Assembly (NCBI GenBank): GCA_030267965.1 | Contig: BRYA01000664.1 | Span: 6,146-49,315, forward strand | Source of the DNA: Triparma columacea | Lineage: Eukaryota > Sar > Bolidophyceae > Parmales > Triparmaceae | Length of the DNA: 43,170 bases | Direction of reading: 5' to 3' | Part shown: piece after piece, positions 1 through 8,753 of the stretch | Layout of the letters: each line of letters opens with the position of its first letter | How positions within the stretch are numbered: position 1 is the first letter of the stretch | Translations under genes and position numbers: made by a program | The notes under the pieces: model-generated | Seen by the model: the letters and a program-made list of their open reading frames with translations, nothing else | Told to the model about the DNA's origin: nothing | Databases searched by the model: none

Positions 1-26
1 CCCCCCCCCACCCCCCCCCCCCTCAC

Positions 27-1219
27 CTCCTCGAGGGGCTGGTTCTTGTATGACGATGCGGATTTGTTAGAGAACTGCTTCGCGCACTCTGGTGATGCGT
101 CTGGTAGTGATGTTACTATTACAGTGAAGGAACGTAGGAGGTTGAGGAGTCCGAATATCAGGGCCAATCGGCGGATTATTAGGAACCGACGTGGGTGGAT
201 TAAGAAGAGGAGAAGGGTCAGAGTACCGAGGAGGTTAACGAAGTGGTCGGGGAGGTCGAACCAGTCGATGTAATCGGTACCGAGGTACTGACGGGTAAAG
301 GCACCGATGAGGTCATGACTGGGTTGGGGGAGGGAACGAAATTAGGAAGGGGTTTAGTTGGAGGTTTAATCGAAAACACAAAGGACACCCGCCGCCGATC
401 TCGCCCTCGCCCTCGTTTGTTCTTACCCGAGGTCGGGGAGAGTGGTGGTGCCCTTAGCCCAGGACGGGCCGATTATCTTTATCTGGGGATTCCTGTATCC
501 AGCGAGATTGGAAGATAGAGCGTTTAGGTAGCCAGTGAACATGAGAAATGAGAGGGAAGCGAGGAGTCTGGTCAAGTAATCCCTCGAAAAGAACGAGAAG
601 CTGAATCCGATCCTCTGCATATTTGAGTTCAGCCTTGCCCTCGCGTTCTCGGTGGAGGACTCAAGCTCGGCCTGCACCCTCTCTAAGACGTCCTTGACCT
701 CCGTGAGCTTTACCTCGGCCGACGACTCAAGCTTCGCCAGGGCCTGGCGGACCTCCTCCGGCAGAGGCAGCTGTAGGGGCACCTTTTTACTGGGGCTCAC
801 AACTGGGGGCTTGGGAGGTGCTAAGGCTGCACCCTTGGGAGCAACCTTTATGGGCGAGAACGCGCTACCCTCCGTACCGACCATTTCGGCTATCAAACGC
901 CTGTACGCGTCCTTAGCAGACTGCTGTGTCCTGCCTGCGTCGCTGGAGCCGGCAGACTTCCAGGCGTCCCACTTCATACGGCCCTCGAAATTGAAAGGTC
1001 CGGGCCGGGAGCTGGGAGGGGCGGGACCAACGGTCGCGCACTTGTACAAGCCTGGAGTGGGATGTGAATGGGGGAGGGGTGAGGATAGCAGGTCGACGAC
1101 GACGACAAGGGAGTGATATTTTTCACCTCACCGTAGATCTTCACTTTTTTCTCGTTAGGAGTGGAACGGGGAATCGTTTTGGCAGCAGCTACGGCTTCCT
1201 CAAACGTAAAAATTGGCAT
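27..1219 (-). CDS. Acyl-CoA-binding domain fused to sphingomyelin-synthase-like membrane enzyme (5' part; runs off left edge)
   Basis: Seen: exons 1219-1132, 1051-427 and 318-27, joined by GT-AG introns in matching phase. The last exon ends at a GTGAGG donor, so more exons lie beyond the window. The visible 335 residues begin with an acyl-CoA-binding domain (about 3-88, with YGLYKCATVG at 29-38 and MKWDAW at 55-60). A Pro-rich linker, an amphipathic coil (127-175) and membrane helices follow. Residues 233-320 match the sphingomyelin/inositol-phosphorylceramide synthase pattern: LPDLGHD, then DYIDWFDLPDHFVN, HPRR..IIRRL, a helix, and VTSLPDASPEC. Family knowledge: such enzymes move a phospho-head group onto ceramide in Golgi or plasma membrane, and ACBP domains bind long-chain acyl-CoA. 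The catalytic His/His/Asp motifs would lie past the edge, so activity is unproven. A TAA at 425-423 lies inside intron 2. Start: first ATG, directly before the ACBP motif. Confidence 0.85.
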
Positions 1220-1401
1220 TTTCAATTGATTGTCTTTGGATGTCTTTGGATGTCTTTATTTTCGACTTCCTTTCACCATTATTATTTGCTTTTGCAAGTT
1301 TAAAGCAGCACAAATTAACGTAGAAAACAGTCCCATTGACCCACGTAATTACCAATTACCACATCACTGATCCAGTACATTCTTTGCGTCGCAGGAAGTA
1401 C

Positions 1402-1410
1402 TATATTTAA
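1402..1410 (+). promoter_or_regulatory. TATA-like element upstream of the amino acid transporter
   Basis: TATATTTAA lies 49 bases upstream of the transporter start codon, in the 240-base gap between two divergent genes. Its position and sequence fit a TATA box with a short 5' leader. This rests on sequence alone; no transcription start is known. Confidence 0.3.
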
Positions 1411-1459
1411 CCTTCCCAAAATCTCCAAAAACTCGAGTCCCACTATTTAACAGCTCACG

Positions 1460-3064
1460 ATGAGTGACCGCGACGGTGGTGATTTTGGCGACGAAATAGA
1501 GATGAAGACGTTGCTTGGTGAAGACGATGAACTTGATGAGGATGTATCAGAGCTTCCCATTTCAGATCCGACCGTGGCTCCCTTTTCCCCTTCCAATAAA
1601 GGTCATGGGCACGGGGGGCACGGCGGGCACGGTCACGGCGGTGCTCCTGGCACGGCATCATCATCATCCGTTGCGGCAAATATATTTATTTCGTTTGTCG
1701 GAGCTGGCATCCTTGGCCTTCCCTCCGCCTTTTCCAAGGGTGGTTGGGTCCTTTCCTCGGGAATCACTGCGATTGTATGCTTCCTTTCGGTGAAGGCAAT
1801 GATGCTGCTAATAGAGACAAGGAAGATACTCGAGGAGAAGGGCCACAATGATGTGGAGGGGTATGGGGATGTGGGTCGGATTGTCAGCGGAGCCAGAGGC
1901 GAGGTGAGAAGTGAGAATGGACGAAACGGAGGAGAGAGACTCAATATATACACCAGTAATTAATCCCCTTTTGTCATCGCTTCGCTCCTCCCGCAGAACC
2001 TGGTAAATTTGTTCCTTGTCATCAGCCAGACTGGCTTCGCGACGGCATATATCATCTTCATCTCTCGGAACCTGCTTTCCGTCTTTGGGATGCCATCGCT
2101 CGTGACTTGCCTTTGCGTGATTCCCTTCCTCGGATATCTTGTAAATTTGCGCAGCATGGCAGGACTGGCTCCCTTCTCCCTCTTTGCAGACTTTGCAAAC
2201 ATCCTCGGCCTCTTTATCGTCTTTTGCCAAGACGTGTCGTACCTACCGCTCAATCACGAGCACGTTACTGCTTTCAATTTCTCATACCTTCTCTACGTCA
2301 CCTCTGTCACTGTGTACTGCTTCGAGGGCGTGGGCCTCATTCTACCCCTCGAGTCGAGCTCCGCTGACCGCCAGGGCTTCCCCCGTCTCCTGTCAATTGT
2401 CCTAGCATCGATTACTTGCCTGATGATTTGTTTCGGAACCCTGGGATACATGGGCTTCGGGCACGAAACCTTGTCACCCATTACTTTGAACCTCTCGGGA
2501 CCCATAGCAAATGTTGTCAAACTCTCCCTCTGCACCGGCCTTTACCTCACATATCCGGTCATGATGTTTCCAGTGAACACGGTCCTCGAGGAAGTATTTT
2601 CGGTATCTTACGGGAGCAAGAGCGTTCGCTTCAGGGTCATGGTCGTGATCGGGACGAGCTTCATTGCCTGGAGTGTTCCTGACTTTGGAGGTGAGATGGT
2701 CATCGTGGGGAGGAGCAAAGTGGCAACTTTCAAGCACTGTGTAACTAACTTCCCTCTTTGACTTGTCTCTTCTCTTCGCACTGTGTAACTAACTTCCCTC
2801 TTTGACTTGACTCTTCTCTTCGCTCCTCGTGCTCCTCCAGTGTTCATCGCCTTTGTTGGAGCCTCGATTTGTATGATATTGGGATTCGTGATGCCTGCTT
2901 ACTTTCACCTCCAGGTCCTCGATGGCAAGGCGACACCGAAGCAAAAAATGATCGATTACGGTTTGATTGCGTTCGGCGTTGTCATGGGAAGTCTTGGAAC
3001 GCTGGAGAGCGGAAAGGATTTGATAGACGTGGTTGTGTTTGGGAAGGACCTCGACGCGGAATGA
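1460..3064 (+). CDS. Amino acid transporter, SLC36/AVT (AAAP) family
   Basis: Exons 1460-1903, 1997-2690 and 2841-3064 give 453 residues. The N-terminus is acidic with a His/Gly-rich stretch (about residues 47-61), then about 10-11 hydrophobic helices. Family marks seen: NIFISFVGAGILGLPSAFSKGG in helix 1, GYGDVGRIV before helix 3, SQTGFATAYIIFI, LPLESS, and WSVPDFGVFIAFVGAS across the last splice site. Known role: proton-coupled or vacuolar export of amino acids. The His-rich N-terminus could bind metal or sense pH, but that is only a guess. Intron 2 carries a 44-bp tandem duplication, and an 87-bp tandem duplication spans the stop codon. The only ATG before helix 1 in this frame with an open path is at 1460. 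Confidence 0.9.
2735..2822. repeat. 44-bp tandem duplication within transporter intron 2
   Basis: Two head-to-tail copies, 2735-2778 and 2779-2822, differ at one base (a T to A change near base 32). They start with CACTGTGTAACTAACTTCCC. The duplication lengthens the intron to 150 nt without touching the donor or the acceptor at 2840. Confidence 0.95.
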
Positions 3065-3166
3065 GGACGGAAAACTTCACTTGGAACGCTGGAGAGCGGA
3101 AAGGATTTGATAGACGTGGTTGTGTTTGGGAAGGACCTCGACGCGGAATGAGGACGGAAAACTTCA
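2993..3166. repeat. 87-bp perfect tandem duplication across the transporter stop codon
   Basis: Copies 2993-3079 and 3080-3166 appear identical. The unit holds the last 23 codons, the TGA (3062-3064) and 15 bases of 3' UTR. Because the stop lies in copy 1, copy 2 is untranslated and the protein end is unchanged. Confidence 0.95.
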
Positions 3167-3262
3167 GCCAACAAAATAGCATGTTGTTCGATTTCAAATG
3201 TAAACAGGCCCTCCACATTATTTATACCTACACCCTCCTCACCCTCCTCTCCCCCTTGTCAC

Positions 3263-3703
3263 TTACTTTGCCTTTAGCAACCTGTCAAGCTCTTTCACCT
3301 TCATTTCGATCTGTTTCTTCTTGGCGTAAAGCTTTTCCAGCTCGATATCCACCTTTGCAGCATCGACCTCCCCTTCACTCCCTTCCCCTCCAATGCGTTT
3401 ATCAACCCCCCCGTAAGCCTTGAGGGTCGAAGCGAGGCCCCCTCTTCCCATCTTCTGCATTGACGACCTAAACTCATCGTCCGTCATCCTCTTTCGAGTC
3501 GGCTCCCTAGGGGTGTGCTCAGCGAGGATGCAATTCCTCGTCGTCCTGTAAACAGTCTTGTTGGCCTTAAAGGCTGCAGAAACAGCACTGTCCTTCTTCA
3601 TTATTTCCTTCATAAAATCATTCTGCGACGCCGTAATGCCCAACATGTGCCCGTCCTTAGGAGGACCGTCATCACCTGGCCCGCTTTCAGGACCAAACCG
3701 CAT
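3263..3703 (-). CDS. Small coiled-coil protein of unknown function
   Basis: A single open frame encodes 146 residues with no intron needed. I do not recognise the family. The first 20 residues are Gly/Pro/Asp-rich. A basic middle follows (NKTVYRTTRNC, then PTRKRMTDDEF), and the last 35 residues form a strongly heptad-like helix (VDIELEKLYAKKKQIEMKVK). No signal peptide or membrane segment is visible. It sits tail-to-tail with the amino acid transporter and head-to-head with the PCIF1-like gene (241 bases between the start codons). The ORF is clean and its codon use matches its neighbours, but nothing points to a specific role. Confidence 0.7.
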   Translation of the reverse strand: MRFGPESGPGDDGPPKDGHMLGITASQNDFMKEIMKKDSAVSAAFKANKTVYRTTRNCILAEHTPREPTRKRMTDDEFRSSMQKMGRGGLASTLKAYGGVDKRIGGEGSEGEVDAAKVDIELEKLYAKKKQIEMKVKELDRLLKAK

Positions 3704-3944
3704 TATTTGTTGTATTTCTTGACCGCAACTGCTGTCGATCTGTTGTGAGGGGGTGGAGTTTTTTTTCTGTTAAGAGCCGACGAAGAGCGGAATTCAAAGG
3801 AAACACGTGAGATGACAGGCGCACTTCGACTAAAATAAGGCTAGCAGGGATTCGAAGATCGATGGATCGAAGGAATAGAAAAAAGCTTTTTTTTGGTCGA
3901 TTTCAGATTTCTTCTATAATATAAAAAATAGGATCCAAACCGGC

Positions 3945-6071
3945 ATGTCGGAGCTCGATGACATATTGAATGAACTAACACAGGCTAACGATCCAAGTAA
4001 AGTGGAGCCCCTCACTCCGCCGGCACCACTGATTGATGTATCAGCAACTCCACCAAATAAGTCCGACAATGTTGAGCCAGTTTCAACCCCATTAGCGCCT
4101 CTTTACCTTTCCTACTCCTCCTCCTCATCGAAATCTAATCTTGCTTTGAGCGAGGTACTGAGCTTTTCGGCCCCTCTTCCCTTTGATATTGGAATCTCCT
4201 CCCTCTTTGGTTGTGCCTTTCACGCTCCTCATGGCTCCACGTCCCCTCGTGGTGCCACGCCGCATGCTCCGCCCCACCCCTTCATTGAGGTTCAGCGGAG
4301 GAGGGCGTTCGAGAAGTTGAAGGCGAACTTTACGTCTCTGCTGGACCGGCACCTCTCTGCGGCCAAATTGAAGGGCAAGTCTGGCCCCTCCAGTGGCTCA
4401 GGCAAAGCGGCGTTTGAGAGATGGCACTTTGCAGTAAAACTCTCCGAGAGCATTGTGGCGAGGGAGTCCTCTTACTACCGTGTTCGCAGGAGCCAAAATC
4501 AAGCTATTCCTGCATCCACTTCTTTCGCAACCTGGGTCACCCTGAAAGACAGCATTTCGAGGCGGGTAGAGGCAGAGATCAGGAACCTCCAAGCCAACAA
4601 CGATCCTGGCCAAACGAATCCTCCTGCAGGAATTGAATTTGGGGTCGAACCGATATTAATGAGCAACATGGAACGGGCCAAGAAGAAGTACAAGGTGAGT
4701 GTTCGAAAGTAAGAGAACAGTCGCTGCAGGCAATTTTCAACCGCAGCGGCTTTTTAACGCTCCCCCCCGTCATCACAGGGCCCTCCCCCCTCTTCGTCTC
4801 CGCTCTCTCGCATCTCCAACGCGAAGGCCGTGGATTCTGACTTTGCCCAGGAGCTCATCAAGTTGGGCCTGCCCGACCCGACAAACCTAATTCTCGACCT
4901 GCGCCGCTCCTCCGATTCTTCCTACACCTCCTTTTTAGATTCCCTCACCAAGGCACTGCAGCGGCCTTCCTCTCTCAACATGAAGGGTGGCCGCGTGGCG
5001 GCACGGGTGGAGGACGCCAACGATGGGAGGGGCAAGGTGGTGACACTTTCAGCATACGGTGTTTCAATGAGAATCAACGGGACGCACTACGAGAAAGTCA
5101 AGGCAATGTACGAAGCCATGGGAGGCAACGAGAGTGCAATGCACGGGAGGCTCTTTTCGCTGCTTTGCAGATACGATACGCTGGAAGGGGCCGGGTTTCA
5201 GGCGGCGATAGGTAAGAGGGGTGGGGGGGGGAAGGAAGAAGAGGAGGAGGAGGGGCCCAACAACTTCTTTGCATTTACTCCTTCCTTCCTCAACTACAAA
5301 GAAGACTAACGACGCTATACAAATTGTCACATGCTCTCAGGATCTCAAGTATTCGACTCCCTTCTCCGCAACTTTGACGTTCGGATGGAGTGCTTTGCAT
5401 CCCCACTCAACTCAAGGTATGGGGTATTTTGCAGCGCATTCCCTGACATTGATTGTTGGTTCGGCAGCCTTGGGAGTTTTTTTGATTTTAGGCCAACGAG
5501 GGGTAGCTACGAGGCGAACCCTCCATTTGTTCCCGACTTTATTGCAAGGATGGCCGAGCATATGGACAATCTCTTAGAGGAGACGGAGAAGCCCCTAAGT
5601 TTTGTCGTGATCGTCCCAGCATGGAGTGACACCGAGGGCTGGAAGTGCCTCAACAATGGAAAGTTCCTTGCTCGCCATGAGGTGGTTCCCCAGTCCGCGC
5701 ACAGATACAGAGAAGGGGCCTCGTATAGGCGAAAGGGAAACTATAGGGTCGCTAGCTTCGACACGAGCGTCTTCTGGTGGCAGAACGAGGCAGGAAGGAC
5801 AAAGTACGAGGTTGATGACAGAAAGGTAGAGGATCTTAAGCGAGCGTTTAGAGGTGGGAGGGAGGAAAACGAAGGTGGGGAGGCAAAGAGGAAGGGAGAG
5901 AAAGGGGAGGAGAGGGAGGAGGAGGAGGAGGGAGAGGAGGGCGCCAGCAAAAAGGTAAGGAGGGAAGACAACCCCGAGATGAAGAGGAAGAAGAAGAAGA
6001 AGCAAAAGAAGGAGAAGAAGGCAACCAAGAAGATGACAAACTTTGAGATGCTACAAATGAAAAAAGGCTAA
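3945..6071 (+). CDS. PCIF1/CAPAM-type mRNA cap adenosine N6-methyltransferase
   Basis: Exons 3945-4694, 4779-5211 and 5341-6071 give 637 residues. Family knowledge: PCIF1 (CAPAM) methylates N6 of the 2'-O-methyladenosine next to the mRNA cap, using SAM. Seen: the helical region with FERWHFAVKLSESIV, then RYDTLEGAGFQAAIGSQVFD (across intron 2), MECFASPLNSRYG, CSAFPDIDCWFGSLGSFF, and the catalytic EANPPF with NPPF at 454-457. After this come LSFVVIVPAW and a distal HRYREGASY. The animal enzyme has an N-terminal WW domain that binds RNA polymerase II; none is seen here. The first 80 residues are acidic, Pro-rich and probably disordered. The C-terminus is a highly charged Glu/Lys tail (about 560-637), possibly a nuclear localisation and RNA-binding tail. 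Strong call for family, moderate for exact substrate. Confidence 0.92.
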
Positions 6072-6124
6072 CGGCACAGTGTTTTAATCTAAAAATGCAA
6101 CACATTCCCTTCCATCGGATGTCA

Positions 6125-7431
6125 CTACATACCCATACCTTCCTGGACGATGCCTGAGTCTACTATCCTAAAGTCAATCTTCATGTCCTTGAACTCCATC
6201 CACCTCTTCCATTGCGCCCCCTCCTTCCCTCCATCCATGTACCTGTCAACCTGAATCCTGGTCTGGCAGCAGTTTGCCCAGGAAATTCCAAAGCAAGCCT
6301 TCCAAAGACCTCCACCTCCAAGCTGGGCAGTAGCCTGGTTTGCGACCAAGAATCCCACGGGCATGCCTCGCATAGCCCTTGCAACTCTGAAAATCTTCGA
6401 GTTGTCCTTAATATTACCCGAGTCAGCGGTTCTCCCGGTATCATTGTAGCTCGCCCTGTAAATCCCCGCGATACTGTCGACGCAAACAAGGGCGCACTTG
6501 GAGCCCTTCCTCTCCTCCATCGTCGCAATAATGCCCTTGATGGTTTTGGAATTGTCGCACCCTTCAACCATTCCCATGACAAGTTCGAACTGCGAGACGG
6601 TGGGGGAAAAGTGGATCAGCGAACAGGTAATATCTAAGTCTCACACTTCTGCACTCGCCCCCTCCCTCTCACCTCCTCAGAGTTGGGACACGGAAGAAGG
6701 ATAAAATTGGCCATGGCATGGGCTTTGATCGCGGACACGAGGTTCTCAACAGTGGCATTGGGAGGAAGAGGAGCGGACCTTGTGTACTTGTGGGAGTTGT
6801 AAAAGTTTATTGTGGGGGAAAGGGAGGGAAGGGATTCGAGGTGGGCAGTCAGTGAGGCCTGGGCCATCATGTCAAGCCTGCGCGGAGGGGCTAGGTGGTG
6901 AGTATCGACAGTTGTAGATTTCCTATCCTCTTTGCTCTCTTCCCCTCCCCCCCCCTCTCCTCCCCTCCCCTCCCCTACCTACTCCCCTTCCTCTCACCTC
7001 TTTGCCACCCCACTACCTCCGGCAGCCCCTACCTCCATTCCAGCCTGCAGGTACACGATGAAATCTCCTTCTCCCCTAAACCAGCTATTGATGACCCTGT
7101 CCAAGCTGCTAGCCAGCATGAAATTCGTCTTACCTGCCCCCCCCGGTCCTGCTATGGAAACAGGCGATGTGAAAGGACCAGGAAGCAGGCAACTGACAGA
7201 AGGGGGGAGGAAGTTTATCGCAGGTGCAACAGGGCCCGGGGCCAGCAAGCTCTTCAGTGTCTTCACCACAACCTTTGGCACTTCTGGCACTTCGGAGGGA
7301 GAATCTGAGGCAGGTCCAATTCTTTGAGGGTTTCTTGCCAGAGTCGTCGGAGGAGACCTCTTACGAGAATTACTTGAGGCGTAGGGGTTTTTGATGTTGG
7401 TCCGGTGAGCTTTCAGCACATTGGGATTCAT
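6125..7431 (-). CDS. RAD51 paralogue (XRCC3-like) recombination ATPase
   Basis: Exons 7431-6998, 6877-6673 and 6589-6125 give 367 residues. Seen: Walker A GPGGAGKT at 95-102, then GDFIVYLQ and AKRLDMMAQA (split by intron 1, matching the KRL of XRCC3 proteins). Walker B is CALVCVDSIAG at about 245-255, followed by NDNSKIFRVARAM..VGFLVANQ, the L2-region position, and FGISWANCCQTRIQV near the end. The last motif is typical of RAD51 paralogues (RAD57/XRCC3/RAD51C) rather than RAD51 or DMC1. Known role: helps load RAD51 on single-stranded DNA and resolve recombination intermediates in the nucleus. The N-terminus (1-60) is basic and Ser/Pro-rich, with no HhH domain visible. Its start codon is only 72 bases from the next gene, so a shared promoter is likely. 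The exact paralogue is uncertain. Confidence 0.87.
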
Positions 7432-7503
7432 TTTGGGGGGGGGGGAAATGAAAAATCATTCCGGGAATCATTCTGGATTCTGAAGCAAATTGAGGGGGAG
7501 CAG
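7432..7503. promoter_or_regulatory. 72-base divergent gap between RAD51 paralogue and membrane-protein starts
   Basis: The two start codons face away from each other across this gap, which must hold both 5' leaders and at least the core promoters unless these overlap the genes. It contains a G9 run (7435-7443) and AT-richer sequence; no clear TATA box is seen. Confidence 0.45.
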
Positions 7504-8695
7504 ATGCAAGAAGAGCAGCTCGATGATATCGAGAAGGCGGCCGATATCACTGCACGTCGCTTTGCAAACATCGAAAAGGAAGTGGTCCGACTTCGAGCTC
7601 ATGTGCAAACCTTGAACAACCCTGCCCAACCTCCTCCTCTTCACGCTTCATTGGACACAATGGACACACATGCGACGGGACTGAGTTGGATATGGCGCTG
7701 CCTTTTTCTCATGGTCTCCGCACCTAGTAACTTTGCCCTCTTGACCTTTGTGTACAATCATATTGTTAATGGTTATGGAGATGCCTTATATCCACAGTTT
7801 GCCCTGTGTTATTGGCCACTTGGAGCAGGGGCAATTGTGCTGTTTGTGTTCTCCGCGCCTCTCGAGCAAGGCTGGAGGGGGAAGGCTACGATGGCTATGT
7901 TCTTTTCGTGGGGAGTGTTCTCCTCCATGGCCAGTGGGTATTCAATCATCGTCAGGGGCAACAAGTTTGGGTTTGCGATTTGTCTATGCTCCCTCTTCGT
8001 CGTGACACCCACGACGTTCTTTTTCCACAGGCTGAGGGGCATCGTTGGTTCGCTCCCACCCCACAAGATTTCCCACTTCCTTTTCATCAACGTCATCGTC
8101 ACGGGTGTGTCATCCCTGCTTCCCATGCTGTACCTTGCGTCGCAAAGCATTGCCTGCATTCCGACAGTGCAGCTCGACAAAGGCGAGACCTACTATTCCA
8201 AGTGCTCCGGAATATCCTACCCAGTGTTCTCGATAAATATATCCCTTCTAGCCGTTCTTCTATTCAAGGTGAGAACGTTCGGAAGCGTTCCAGGCGTCTC
8301 AAGCCAATGTATCTTACATCTAGTAACGCGACCCTCTTCGCATCCGTTTTGCTCTGCAGGTGGTAATCGCCCCCCTCTCAAATACGACAATAACAGTGCA
8401 GCAAATCCTTTCGATGAATGTTCCAAACATCCTCAAGTTCGAGCTCGGATTCGCCGGAATGAGCTTTTGTTGCAACCTGATCCTCTTCGGCAGAATTGAG
8501 GAGGGAAAAGCGAACGGGGCGACTCAGGCAATCTTGGGCTTAGCAGTCCTGACTTTAATACTCGCTCTCTTCCTCGAGCTTGCCTTTATGGTCTTGTTCA
8601 GGAGGTCCGCGGGGGGTCGAAGAAGCACGGTCGCTGGTGACGTCAAGGGAGTGGGCATGGCAGATCTAGGTGGAATAGTCGGTGGTTTCACATGA
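7504..8695 (+). CDS. Polytopic membrane protein with N-terminal coiled coil, unknown function
   Basis: Exons 7504-8268 and 8360-8695 (91-nt intron, phase 0) give 366 residues. I do not recognise the family. The first 40 residues form a short heptad helix (DDIEKAADITARRF, then IEKEVVRLRAHVQTL). After residue 55 there are 8-9 hydrophobic segments, with a short polar Cys-containing loop near IACIPTVQLDKGETYY that may face the lumen or outside. The C-terminus is basic and cytoplasm-like (RRSAGGRRS). There is no conserved transporter or channel motif that I can name. Start: the first in-frame ATG. The frame stays open further upstream but has no ATG there and would run into the divergent RAD51 paralogue. 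It ends 58 bases from the stop of the converging channel gene. Confidence 0.78.
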
Positions 8696-8753
8696 ACGTA
8701 TAAAAATAATTCAACAAACTGTCGACTGGCTATTCGTTTCGTTATTGTGTCAT

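Noticed and set aside
423..425. In-frame TAA that would end the ACBP gene
   Set aside because: It lies inside a GTAAGA-initiated intron; the next exon continues the sphingomyelin-synthase motif in phase.
46..518. Plus-strand open frames opposite the left-edge gene
   Set aside because: They are antisense to the membrane-domain exon, which has clear family motifs.
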